Below are positions 16,754 through 25,070 of a stretch of 64,000 nt of DNA, one piece after another (position 1 is the first letter of the stretch; each line of letters begins with the position of its first letter). The notes under the pieces were generated by a model that searched no databases, had not been told where the DNA came from, and saw only the letters and a program-made list of their open reading frames with translations. Source of the DNA: Actinoplanes sp. M2I2 (GTDB lineage: Bacteria > Actinomycetota > Actinomycetes > Mycobacteriales > Micromonosporaceae); contig NZ_JALPVJ010000004.1 of the NCBI RefSeq assembly GCF_023544445.1, positions 248,001-312,000 on the forward strand, written 5' to 3'. The translations under genes and the position numbers were made by a program.

Positions 16754-18596
16754 CATCAAGTTGACTCGGCTCACCTTCGTAGGTAAGGACGTGCCCGCGG
16801 CGAGCATCAATTTCGGGCCCAACCTCAACGTGATCTACGGCGCCTCAGATACAGGTAAGTCTTACATCGTCGAAGCGATCGACTTTATGCTCGGCAGAAA
16901 ATCGCTTAAGGCGATTCCTCAGGCGGAGGATTATCAAACCATTTTGCTTAGCCTCGTGTTGCCGGATCAAACGGCTCTAACGCTGGAGCGGTCAATAACG
17001 GGTGGTCAGTTCTATGCCCGCTACGGCGACTTTGCTGCAGTGCCGGACTCCAGGCCCGATTTTAATCTTGCGGCAGCGCACGGGGCTGGAACGGCTAAGA
17101 AAGAGAGCTTGTCGGGTTTTCTGTTACGCCACATTGGCCTCGATGGCCGACAGGTCCGGAAGAATCAGCGGAACGAAACCGTGCCGTTGAGTTTCCGCAA
17201 CTTGTGTTTCTTGTCCATAGTTGACGAGACGAAGATGCAGTCGACGACTCCGCCGGCGCTCTCGGGTCAGTACACGACGAGCACCGCGGAGTTGTCAATT
17301 CTCAAGCTGCTTCTGCAAGGCGAGGATGATAGCGACATAGCGCAGGAGTCCGGCACATACGAAAGAAGAAAGATCGCACGAGGTAAGGCTGAGGTTTTGG
17401 AGGTCGTTATAAACGACCTTAAGGAAACGCTGCGTCTAGCGGCTGGCCCTGTAGAACTCACTGAGCAGTTAATGCGCTTAAACGCCTCCATCGAGGAAAA
17501 CACCACCGCGATCGATTCAATCTTGGAGCGTCGCACGGCCGTTGCTTCTCAATATTCTGCAGTTGTAGGAAGGTCAAGCAGCTACCAGGCACGCCTGGAG
17601 GAAGTAGGGGAGTTGCTGGCCCGATTCTCGGTTTTAAGAGCGAAGTATGATTCTGACTTGCAGCGGCTTGAGATGGTACGGGAGGCCGGAAGCCTCCTGG
17701 GCTTCTTTCGCCCCGGCGTATGTGTCTTTTGTGGCGCGCCAGTAGAGCATCAAGCAGCCGAAAATCACAGCGCTGAGGAAGTTACAGCTTTCGGGGAATC
17801 TGTCCTAGCCGAGATCCAGAAGACCACGCTCCTGCGAGAAGACCTTGTCAGTACGATCTCGGACCTGCAAATCCAGGAGCAGCGGCTCCGTACCGATATT
17901 GACAGCTTCGTGGTCGAAATCAATCGCCTTCGTCGCCAGACGGCGGAATTGGACGACGAGCTTCAGCCTCAGCGTGTGGCCATACAGGAGTTCTTGGGCG
18001 TACGTACGGACGTGGAGGCCAAGCTTGCAACGTACGCCCAGATCGAGCGGCTCGAAGCCTTGCAAGCAACCGTAATGCCAGTCGAGCAGGACGATCCACC
18101 GCGTCCGCCCGGAGTAAGTGACAGGGTATTGGCAGAGTTCAGCTCGTCTATTAAAACAATACTTGATCGATGGTCGGTTCCCGTCTCCGGCGCGGTTCGG
18201 TATAGCAAGACCTACAACGATCTGTTGGTCGATGATCAGCCGCGAAGCTCCCGGGGGAAGGGGATGCGCGCTATTCTTCATGCAAGCTTTACCGTAGGAC
18301 TTGCTCAGTATTGCTTCGACCGGGCGCTCGCACACCCCGGCTTTGTCGTCCTGGATTCGCCACTTACGACTTACCGACAGCCAGACCCAGAAGTCGGCGA
18401 AGCTCCTTCCGAAGCCGAGTTCGCTAGCGTGGCAGATGCCTTCTATCGATATCTGGATATCCAATTCGACGGTCAGTCGATTATTGTGGAAAATACGGAT
18501 CCCCCGTCCAACCTGTCGGACGATGCCCACCTGCTCCACTTCACGAAGCGGTCAGACGCCGGGCGTTACGGATTTTTCCCTGATAGGAGTGCGTAG
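16746..18596 (+). CDS. ABC-three-component system ATPase (Rad50/SMC-like with zinc hook)
   Basis: 616 residues from ATG 16746, preceded by GAGGAGG. The N-terminal Walker A is GASDTGKSYIVEAIDFMLG at about 35-53. A long coiled coil runs from about 185 to 440 and carries at its tip VCVFCGAP (about residue 328), a CxxC zinc hook as in Rad50. The C-terminal ATPase half has SSRGKGMRAILHASFTVGLA (signature helix) and Walker B FVVLDSPLTTY. Known ABC-3C theory holds that such ATPases sense invasive nucleic acid and release a nuclease effector. It ends the three-gene operon. Confidence 0.85.
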   Translation: MSNIKLTRLTFVGKDVPAASINFGPNLNVIYGASDTGKSYIVEAIDFMLGRKSLKAIPQAEDYQTILLSLVLPDQTALTLERSITGGQFYARYGDFAAVPDSRPDFNLAAAHGAGTAKKESLSGFLLRHIGLDGRQVRKNQRNETVPLSFRNLCFLSIVDETKMQSTTPPALSGQYTTSTAELSILKLLLQGEDDSDIAQESGTYERRKIARGKAEVLEVVINDLKETLRLAAGPVELTEQLMRLNASIEENTTAIDSILERRTAVASQYSAVVGRSSSYQARLEEVGELLARFSVLRAKYDSDLQRLEMVREAGSLLGFFRPGVCVFCGAPVEHQAAENHSAEEVTAFGESVLAEIQKTTLLREDLVSTISDLQIQEQRLRTDIDSFVVEINRLRRQTAELDDELQPQRVAIQEFLGVRTDVEAKLATYAQIERLEALQATVMPVEQDDPPRPPGVSDRVLAEFSSSIKTILDRWSVPVSGAVRYSKTYNDLLVDDQPRSSRGKGMRAILHASFTVGLAQYCFDRALAHPGFVVLDSPLTTYRQPDPEVGEAPSEAEFASVADAFYRYLDIQFDGQSIIVENTDPPSNLSDDAHLLHFTKRSDAGRYGFFPDRSA

Positions 18597-18767
18597 TTTG
18601 CCGTCGCGCACCGCCTGCCGGGTTAGCGCTGGATCACATGCGCCCACCAGCACGGACGGAGTTGGGACGTCGCGGAAGCTGGTGGTTGACCCACTAAGAC
18701 GCGGCGCGGGGTACGAGCGGCCCGCGGGTGCGGTTGAGCGCCGCGCTCGATCGGAGAGAATGACTTG

Positions 18768-19604
18768 GTGACGACGACTGCGCAGCCAGACCCGCAAGCC
18801 GAGTGGTGGACCACGAAGGACGTCGCGGCGTACCTCGGCATCGAGCCGGCCGCCGTCAGCACCTACCGGAAGCGTGGCCAGATGCCCGCACCTGACCAGA
18901 CACTTGGCAGCCGCACGCACCTATGGCGGCCCGCCCGGATCACGACCTGGCAAGACTCTCGGACACGGGCGGGCGTGGGCGGTCGGCCGCGCGGTAGCGG
19001 CAAGCCTTCGCCTAGCGATCTCGCCGAGATCGAGACACCGGTGCCGGACGATGAAAGTCGCTGGCTGGTGCACGGAAGCAGGCCGATCTACGAAAGCGAG
19101 TGGATCAAGCTCTATATGACCGACGTCGAGCTGCCCGACGGGCAGCGATTCGAGCATCACACCGTCTGGATGCCCTCGGCCGCGATGACTGCCATGTTGA
19201 ACGACGATCTCACCCATGTGCTGCTGATGTGGCGGCACCGATTCGTACCGGATCTGTGGAATTGGGAACTGCCCGGCGGGCTCGTGGACGAGGGCGAAGA
19301 GCCAGCCGTAACGGCTGCGCGAGAGATCGAGGAAGAGACGGGCTACCGCCCTCGCAGCGTCGAGCATCTACTGACTTTCGAGCCGATGATCGGCATGGTG
19401 AACACGCCTCACCACGTCTTCATCGCCCGGGGCGCCGAGCGAGTAGGTGAGCCGACCGAGAAGACCGAGATGCAGCGGATGGAGTGGGTGCCGCTCGCGC
19501 AGGTACCGAGCCTCATCGAGCAGGGTCTGGTCAGCAACTCAGGCACGCTGGTTGCGTTGCTGCATGTTCTCGCGATCAGTGGTCCAGCTGCCGGGCGCCG
19601 CTAG
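18768..19604 (+). CDS. Nudix hydrolase with N-terminal excisionase-like HTH
   Basis: 278 residues. The N-terminal 60 residues (WWTTKDVAAYLGIEPAAVST then YRKRGQMPAPD) form a MerR/excisionase-type helix-turn-helix. From about residue 110 comes a Nudix domain whose box reads GGLVDEGEEPAVTAAREIEE then ETGY, with all catalytic Glu residues of GX5EX7REUXEEXGU. Proteins of this kind recur beside the regulator genes of AICEs. The substrate is unknown. GTG 18768 has GGAGAG upstream; TTG 18765 is an alternative. Its end overlaps the convergent regulator gene by 29 bases. Confidence 0.85.
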   Translation: MTTTAQPDPQAEWWTTKDVAAYLGIEPAAVSTYRKRGQMPAPDQTLGSRTHLWRPARITTWQDSRTRAGVGGRPRGSGKPSPSDLAEIETPVPDDESRWLVHGSRPIYESEWIKLYMTDVELPDGQRFEHHTVWMPSAAMTAMLNDDLTHVLLMWRHRFVPDLWNWELPGGLVDEGEEPAVTAAREIEEETGYRPRSVEHLLTFEPMIGMVNTPHHVFIARGAERVGEPTEKTEMQRMEWVPLAQVPSLIEQGLVSNSGTLVALLHVLAISGPAAGRR

Positions 19605-20724
19605 TGAGCAGTTTGGCGATGCGCTGGCGTTGACGGACGGACGCGGCGCGCGTGGCCAGTGCCTCAGCCGTACGCGCCTCGGCCCGTGCTTCCTCGTGCT
19701 GGCCGCGTACCGAGTAGGCCAGAGCGAGATCGCAGCGGTGCCCGGCCGCGGCGCGTGTGAACGTCGGATCGAGCCGATTCACGGCGTCGGTCAGCTCCTG
19801 CACCGCCTCGGCCTTCCCTAGTCTGGCAAGGCAATGTCCTCGCCAGCGAGCAAGGTGCACGTCGTTCAAGAACAGAAACGGCAGGCTCTCGCCGGTGTGT
19901 TGATCTGGCAACGCCCTGCTCGCTTGGTCAAGCGCCTCCTGTGCCGGGCCGGCCGCTCCGCTGGCGGCCAACGCTTCTGCCTCGGCGGCCCACAGCCAGG
20001 ATCGAAGCATCGCCGGAATCCGCCCGTCAGCCTCGGTGCGCGCGTGCTGAATCAAGGCCACAGCGTTCTGCGGTCGATCAAGGTCAAGTAGCGCGTATGC
20101 CTGTTGGGCAGTGACGTGAGCGATGATGGCGGAATCTTGACTCTCCCGAGCCGCTGACTTCGCAGTCTCGTGCAGCGACCACGCCTTATGCGGATCGCCC
20201 AAGTCGAGCGCCTGCCACCCTGCCAACGCGGAAGCCTCCGCCACCGCCGCGGCCAGCGCTGAGCGATGCGGGCCGGGTAGCGCGTAGCGCCAGAGGTCTG
20301 TCATTTGATGAACATGCGCCTCGGTCTGCTGCAAGATGCGCGATGCTCCGAGCTGCCGATCGAGGGCGCGGAAGGAGTCTGTCTGGGTCTCAAGCAGAGC
20401 AACAAGCGAGCCGTCCAGGGCTTCCGCAGCGCTCAATCTTGCCGAGAGATCCGCACCGTCGATCACTGCTACGGGCAAAGCGGCGTTCGGCTTGCCAACC
20501 GCGAACGGCATGCCGAATACCTCTGCGAAGAGATCTGCGTACTCGATCGACAGACCACGCCGGCCGTGGATCCACTCCCGGATCATGCGCTTCAGGCTGT
20601 CGTCTTCGGGCAAGGTGCCGTGGTTGGTTCGACGAGCCGCGGCGCGCAGTTCGAGCATGAGGCGAGCGCGATGCTTCCATCCGCGCTGCTCACAGAGGCG
20701 CGGCAGGTCGGTTGCGTCCATCAT
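19576..20724 (-). CDS. AICE regulator with HTH and TPR-like repeats
   Basis: 382 residues. The N-terminal 75 residues (LPRLCEQRGWKHRARLMLEL ... SLKRMIREWIHGRRGLSIEY then ADLFAEVFGM) are a divergent XRE-like helix-turn-helix. The rest is a helical solenoid with Ala-rich TPR-type repeats (for example DPHKAWSLHETAKSAARESQ, LDRPQNAVALIQHARTEADG), common in Streptomyces regulators that sense a small molecule or peptide. ATG 20724 follows GGAGCC; ATG 20721 is equally possible. It is transcribed away from the core AICE genes and probably controls the promoter at 20930-20958. Confidence 0.78.
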   Translation of the reverse strand: MMDATDLPRLCEQRGWKHRARLMLELRAAARRTNHGTLPEDDSLKRMIREWIHGRRGLSIEYADLFAEVFGMPFAVGKPNAALPVAVIDGADLSARLSAAEALDGSLVALLETQTDSFRALDRQLGASRILQQTEAHVHQMTDLWRYALPGPHRSALAAAVAEASALAGWQALDLGDPHKAWSLHETAKSAARESQDSAIIAHVTAQQAYALLDLDRPQNAVALIQHARTEADGRIPAMLRSWLWAAEAEALAASGAAGPAQEALDQASRALPDQHTGESLPFLFLNDVHLARWRGHCLARLGKAEAVQELTDAVNRLDPTFTRAAAGHRCDLALAYSVRGQHEEARAEARTAEALATRAASVRQRQRIAKLLTSGARQLDH

Positions 20725-20788
20725 CGACGGCTCCCGGTCATCGTCGAGTCACGATGCGTCTCGCCGCAATGATGGCACCCCGCCGCAC

Positions 20789-20804
20789 GGGGGACGAGTC
20801 CCCC
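20789..20804. promoter_or_regulatory. Short inverted repeat upstream of the HTH-TPR gene
   Basis: GGGGGAC and GTCCCCC separated by GA lie 65 bases before the minus-strand start at 20724. It could be an operator or a leader hairpin for that gene. Only the symmetry supports it. Confidence 0.3.
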
Positions 20805-20929
20805 CAAGTCCTCTGTCGTCCTCTGATCAGGGCGGCTATCGGCCCGACAAGCTAGGTGCAACGGCCCACCACTTGAAGCTCAGAACCCGAAAGGGAGTAG
20901 CGGAGAGGGTTGCGGAGTACTAACTTAGT

Positions 20930-20958
20930 TAGTACTGTCAGCCGTATAACTCCACAGA
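20930..20958 (+). promoter_or_regulatory. Promoter with palindromic operator filling its spacer
   Basis: TTGCGG (20930-20935) and TACTGT (20953-20958) are spaced by exactly 17 bases. The spacer and the start of the -10 are a perfect inverted repeat, AGTACTAAC-TTA-GTTAGTACT (20936-20956). A protein bound here would block RNA polymerase. It points toward the AICE core genes at 21374 onward and lies in the divergent region with the HTH-TPR gene, so that protein or another element-encoded regulator is the likely ligand. Confidence 0.7.
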
Positions 20959-21373
20959 GGCGGTGTAGACCGAACCGCGAAGGTTCGAACCGGTCAGGTG
21001 CCTTACCTCCCGCTGGGAAGCGGGGAACAGACCAGGCGGTGCCAGCAATAGGCGTTGAGGCGTTGTCCTCCGGTTGAGCGTCTCTTGGCGGCGAGTGTGT
21101 AGACCTTGTCGTGAAGGGGCTGGCGCGGGGTGGAACCCGCGTCGCTGCATTGAGCCACCTCGCGTGGTCGACCCCTGGTGATCCCAGGGCGAGCGGGCGC
21201 CGGTGAAGGACGAATATCGCGCCGATCTTTCCTGTACGTGGCCTCGTGCTGTCGTGCCGTACGACGGCCGCGTACCGATCCCTTCCGCCGGGCCGGTCCT
21301 CACGGGCTGGCCCGGTGACGGGGGATTTCTACATCCAATTCCCCACTCAACCGATCGATCGAATGGGGTACCA
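20959..21373 (+). other. Long untranslated leader of the AICE core operon
   Basis: About 415 bases lie between the promoter at 20930-20958 and the first credible start at 21374. They hold several small inverted repeats (for example GGTTCGAACC near 20983) but no open frame with a ribosome site. It could contain a structured RNA or a second promoter. Confidence 0.35.
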
Positions 21374-21544
21374 ATGGCCTCCCTCTCATCGCTCATCACG
21401 GTTTCTGCTGCTCAGAGCGCCGTCTGGCGGCCGTGCGGTCGCTGTGACGTCCCAGCTCCGCTGTCACCCAACCAGACGCACTGCAAGGCGTGTCGGCCGA
21501 AGACGCAGCGCGCGTCTTGCCGATCGGCGCGCCGCGCGGCATGA
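21374..21544 (+). CDS. Small zinc-finger-like protein
   Basis: 56 residues. The motif CGRCDVPAPLSPNQTHCKAC (CxxC-x12-CxxC) is a small zinc ribbon, and the tail is basic. ATG 21374 has GGGG upstream at moderate distance. It opens the run of small core genes. The function is unknown, and the evidence is the zinc motif and position. Confidence 0.45.
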   Translation: MASLSSLITVSAAQSAVWRPCGRCDVPAPLSPNQTHCKACRPKTQRASCRSARRAA

Positions 21545-21561
21545 CAGGAAGGACCAGACCG

Positions 21562-21807
21562 ATGTCGTTCGACGACTTCGACCTTGGTGAGCCCTCACTG
21601 AGTGATCTGGCTGCGATCGAGGCCGAGTGGCCCCAAATCGAGGCCGACCTCGCCGAGCTGGATGCCGAGATCCGAACCCTCTACCTGGCCGACCACGGCG
21701 GCCCGACCGAGCTGGACTGGCGCCGCAAGCGCCGCAGCGAGTCCACGCTCACCCGCACCGCGGCCCGCCCGGTGCGACCGATTCACAGGCTGCGGCCGGC
21801 GGCCTGA
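21562..21807 (+). CDS. DUF6284-family small AICE protein
   Basis: 81 residues. The sequence EPSLSDLAAIEAEWPQIEAD followed by LAELDAEIRTL matches the conserved core of DUF6284, a small acidic helical family found almost only in actinobacterial integrative elements, usually just ahead of the RRQRL zinc protein, as here. ATG 21562 has AGGAAGGA upstream. Function unknown. Confidence 0.75.
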   Translation: MSFDDFDLGEPSLSDLAAIEAEWPQIEADLAELDAEIRTLYLADHGGPTELDWRRKRRSESTLTRTAARPVRPIHRLRPAA

Positions 21808-22178
21808 TGTCTCGGATCCGCGCCGCGTACTGGGACCCTGAGGGCGAGCAGTACGGCCTGCCCACGTTCTGGTGGCGCGGCGCGCCCGAGGGCTACGCCA
21901 CCCGCCGCCAGTTACGCGCTCGCGGCTTGTGTCCCGGCGGTCAGCCGATCGCCGCGCAAGTTCTGTGGCGCGGTGTGGGTGGCGAGCGTGCCGCGTACCT
22001 CTACCGAACTGACCTGGCGCGGCCGAAGCGGACCGCGACTCCCGCCGTTCTGGCGGCGCTCGCCAAGGCGATGCGCGCCCGGCGGACCTGCCCGACTTGC
22101 CGCCGTGTGCGGCCCTACGTCATCCCGCGCTCGCTCGGCGAGTGCCTCACTTGCGCACCCTCGGAGGTCGCCGCATGA
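21807..22178 (+). CDS. RRQRL-type zinc-binding protein
   Basis: 123 residues. It contains ATRRQLRARGLCPGGQP, a match to the RRQRL signature, and a C-terminal zinc ribbon CPTCRRVRPYVIPRSLGECL then TC. Family members are typical AICE core proteins. The start overlaps the upstream stop (TGATG). Possible nucleic-acid contact through the Arg-rich motif is inferred. Confidence 0.75.
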   Translation: MSRIRAAYWDPEGEQYGLPTFWWRGAPEGYATRRQLRARGLCPGGQPIAAQVLWRGVGGERAAYLYRTDLARPKRTATPAVLAALAKAMRARRTCPTCRRVRPYVIPRSLGECLTCAPSEVAA

Positions 22179-22753
22179 CCACTGACCCGTTCTGGATTGA
22201 TCACGACTATGACCGCGACTACGCCAGCGATGGCCGCTCGCGGTACGAACATTACCTGCGCGATGCGGCCGGTGCGTTCGACGAGATCTGGGCGAATGAC
22301 CCGTCCGTCGAGTTCGCCGCGGCTGCGTGGCGGATTGCCAACGGCCCGATCATGGCACCAGGGCTGGTCCGCCATCACCCGCAAATTGTGGAGGCGTCGG
22401 CGCTGCGCAGCGACTGGAACAGCCGGATGCTCGGCTCGGTCCGGCTGGTCGCACCCTGTCCCCGTCAGCTCGCCGAGCTGCGAACCCCGGCCGGTGGCTG
22501 GTACCGCGACGTGCGTCTCGACTCGTGGAACGACCGGTACGAAGGTGTCGGCGGCCGGGATTTGGAGCAGGCCGCGTATCTGACCACCGAGGTCCAGGTG
22601 CTCTGGCAGTTCCCCGACGACGCGGTGCCGAAGATTTCCGCGGTGCCGCCGGCCGGTGACCGCAGGTACCGGCACGCGATGGCGTGCGTCACGGCCCTGA
22701 TCGCCGAGTTCAACCGGCAGGTCAGGCCGATCATCGCGGCGGCGGTGCTCTGA
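22175..22753 (+). CDS. AICE core protein of unknown function
   Basis: 192 residues, soluble, rich in aromatic and acidic residues at its start (PFWIDHDYDRDYASDGRSRYEHY). No catalytic motif recognised. It overlaps the neighbours on both sides by 1-4 bases (ATGA, TGATG), so it is translated with the DUF2637 protein that follows. Confidence 0.7.
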   Translation: MTTDPFWIDHDYDRDYASDGRSRYEHYLRDAAGAFDEIWANDPSVEFAAAAWRIANGPIMAPGLVRHHPQIVEASALRSDWNSRMLGSVRLVAPCPRQLAELRTPAGGWYRDVRLDSWNDRYEGVGGRDLEQAAYLTTEVQVLWQFPDDAVPKISAVPPAGDRRYRHAMACVTALIAEFNRQVRPIIAAAVL

Positions 22754-24555
22754 TGAGCCTGACGACCGACCCGAACGACTTGATGGGATTGGCCGGGTCC
22801 AACCGGCGCGTGGCTCGCACCCTGGCTGACGGTCAGCTCGCCCAAGTGCAGGCAGCCCAGCGTCGCGCCGATCGGGACGCTGCCGCTGAGCGGCGGTTGC
22901 GGGAGGCCGAAGGGCGGATCCGCCTGACAGCCGAACGTGACCGCCTCAAGGCCGGTCGTGCCGAGCTACGTGCGGAGCAGCGCGAGGCCGAGCGTGCACG
23001 CAAGCGCGAACGGCGGCTGGCCACTCATGCTCAGTACGCTGCCCGGTGGGCGAGTGCGACCGGCTACGTGCGCAGCAACGCCGCCGGCGTGTACTCGGCG
23101 GCCATCTACGGCCTCGCGGTCGCCGGCGCCGTCTACGGGCAGATCGACGCCGCCCGGCTGCACGACGTGTGGATGCCCGCCGCGGTCGTCGCCTCGATCG
23201 CGATCGAGGGCACCGGCCTGGCCATGGCCCTGACCGCCCAGCAACAGCGCCTCGCCGGCGAACGCGCCCTTGCGGCCCGGATGCTCGTCGCGGTGATGAC
23301 CGCCGCCGCGGTCACGATCAACTACGTCGGGCACCAACCCGACATGGTCAAGGCTCTCGGGCTGTCGGCGCTGTCGGCGATCGGGATCATCGTTTTCGAG
23401 ATCCGCTCGGGCGCCAAGCACCGCAAGGCTTTGCGGGCTGCGGGAATGATCGCCGAGCCGGGCGAGCAGTTCGGGTTGCGCCGCTGGCTAGCCTTCCCGG
23501 GCGAGACGTTCGCCGCGTGGAAGCTCGACGTCCGCGGCCGCCTCTCGCCGGGGGCCGCGGCGTTGATCACCCGCGTCGAGCGGGCCGCCGCCGAGCGGCG
23601 CCGCCGTGCCGAAATCGAGGCTGCCGCCGAACGGCGCCGGGCGCTGGCCGGCGAGGTCGCCAAGCAGGCCCGCCGAGCGGCCCGGAAAGCGGCCCGCAAG
23701 GGCGACGCCGGGGCGGCGCTGTCCGCGCTGATCCGGCTGTCGCACACCGGCACCCCGGCCCCGCAACTCGCGCTGCCGTCGCGAGCGCACATCGAGACGC
23801 AGACGGCGCGAGCGGAAGCAGAGGCCGCCCGCGCAGGGCTGGCGGAAGCGGAAGCACGCGCCGCCGAGGCGACCGCGCAAGCGGAAGCGGAAGCCACGGC
23901 ACGCGCCACGGCGGACCGCCGGGCGCAAGCGGAAGCAGCCACACGCAACGAGGCCGACCGCCGGGCGGAAGCGGAAGCCACCACAGCCCGTGTCGAGAGA
24001 TCCCGGCGAGCGGAAGCGGAAGCCGCGTTGACCGCGATGCGGCAGCGCGCCGAGGCCGAGATCGAGAAGGCCGCCCGGTTGCGCGGTCACGCCGAGACGG
24101 TCGGCCGCGACGCCGAGCAGCTCGGCCAGCACCTCACCCGCGAACAGCAGGCTCGCACGCAGGCCGAAGCCCGCGCCCTGGCCGCCGAACGCTCCGCCGA
24201 GACCCTCGGCCGCGACGTCGAACGGCTCACCCGGCAGCTCGACACAGCCGCCGAGCAGACCACCGAGTTGCGCGAGCAACTCGCCGCGGCCGAGGCGACC
24301 CTCACGGCCCGGCGCCAGCGCGCCGAGCGTGCCGCGGCCAAGCCGGTTGAGCTGCGCTTCGAGGGACGGCCGGTCCCGGCCGTCGAGCGGACCAGCCCGG
24401 ACACCGTGCTGAAGATCCTGACCGCGTACCGGGACAACCCGACAGCCAGCCAGAAACACATCGCGACCCTGGCCGGCACCACCGACCGGACCATCCGCGC
24501 CGTCCGCGCGGCAGCACCGGACTTCTTGCCCGCCAGCGGCTCAAAGGCCGCCTGA
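22753..24555 (+). CDS. DUF2637 membrane protein with long coiled coil and C-terminal HTH
   Basis: 600 residues. A charged helical N-terminus (about 1-95) leads to four membrane segments (about 105-240: YSAAIYGLAVAGAVYGQI; AAVVASIAIEGTGLAMAL; MLVAVMTAAAVTINYVG; LSALSAIGIIVFEI) that match DUF2637. A very long Ala/Glu/Arg coiled coil (about 270-530) follows, with AEAEA repeats written as repeated GCGGAAGCGGAAGC DNA. The last 45 residues (DTVLKILTAYRDNPTASQKH then IATLAGTTDRTIRAVRAA) look like a helix-turn-helix. DUF2637 proteins are core genes of AICEs and linked plasmids, perhaps serving transfer or plasmid spread. The C-terminal HTH suggests it tethers DNA to the membrane. Confidence 0.8.
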   Translation: MSLTTDPNDLMGLAGSNRRVARTLADGQLAQVQAAQRRADRDAAAERRLREAEGRIRLTAERDRLKAGRAELRAEQREAERARKRERRLATHAQYAARWASATGYVRSNAAGVYSAAIYGLAVAGAVYGQIDAARLHDVWMPAAVVASIAIEGTGLAMALTAQQQRLAGERALAARMLVAVMTAAAVTINYVGHQPDMVKALGLSALSAIGIIVFEIRSGAKHRKALRAAGMIAEPGEQFGLRRWLAFPGETFAAWKLDVRGRLSPGAAALITRVERAAAERRRRAEIEAAAERRRALAGEVAKQARRAARKAARKGDAGAALSALIRLSHTGTPAPQLALPSRAHIETQTARAEAEAARAGLAEAEARAAEATAQAEAEATARATADRRAQAEAATRNEADRRAEAEATTARVERSRRAEAEAALTAMRQRAEAEIEKAARLRGHAETVGRDAEQLGQHLTREQQARTQAEARALAAERSAETLGRDVERLTRQLDTAAEQTTELREQLAAAEATLTARRQRAERAAAKPVELRFEGRPVPAVERTSPDTVLKILTAYRDNPTASQKHIATLAGTTDRTIRAVRAAAPDFLPASGSKAA

Positions 24556-24646
24556 ATACGCCCGGCGGCACGGCCCTACCGCCAAGCAGATGCCGTGCCG
24601 CCGGTCTCCCACCAGCCCCGTTCGAGACCGTTAGGAGGCGCCCAGT

Positions 24647-24817
24647 ATGGCAGCCGACACCACCCCCGCCCGCCCGCTCGTGGACACCACGTTCACCGCG
24701 TGCGGCCACACCGCACGCCTGCCGCAAACCACCCGCCCGGCCACCTGCCCGCGCGGCTGCGACCCGCTGCGGCCCGACATGCAGCGTCCGGCGCCTCTGC
24801 CCCGGACCCGGTCATGA
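24647..24817 (+). CDS. Small Cys/His protein
   Basis: 56 residues from ATG 24647 with a strong AGGAGG 8 bases upstream. The motif TACGHTARLPQTTRPATCPR then GC could bind zinc (C-x-H...C-x3-C). It overlaps the next start by ATGA. Function unknown. Confidence 0.5.
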   Translation: MAADTTPARPLVDTTFTACGHTARLPQTTRPATCPRGCDPLRPDMQRPAPLPRTRS

Positions 24818-24978
24818 CCCGCCGCCGCCCGGTCGACTCGGCCACCGCGCGGCTGCTCGCCGCGGTCGATTCGGAGTCCCGGCCCTACACCGACGCCCGG
24901 GCGGGCTACCCGCGCGCTGAGGGCTACCGCCGCTCGATTGCCGAGGGCGCCGCCCGCCGCGAGCAGGCCGCAGCCTGA
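24814..24978 (+). CDS. Small basic AICE protein
   Basis: 54 residues ([20 protein letters not shown] and on), coupled by a 4 base overlap to the gene before it. Nothing recognised; the coupling and codon use support it as real. Confidence 0.45.
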   Translation: MTRRRPVDSATARLLAAVDSESRPYTDARAGYPRAEGYRRSIAEGAARREQAAA

Positions 24979-25070
24979 CAGCGCTCCGCCGGAACCGTTG
25001 TGTCGCAACGGTTTCGTGCGGTGGCTGCCAAGAGGCAGACAAGCCCCTTACTGCGAAGGAGGCCACTGTC

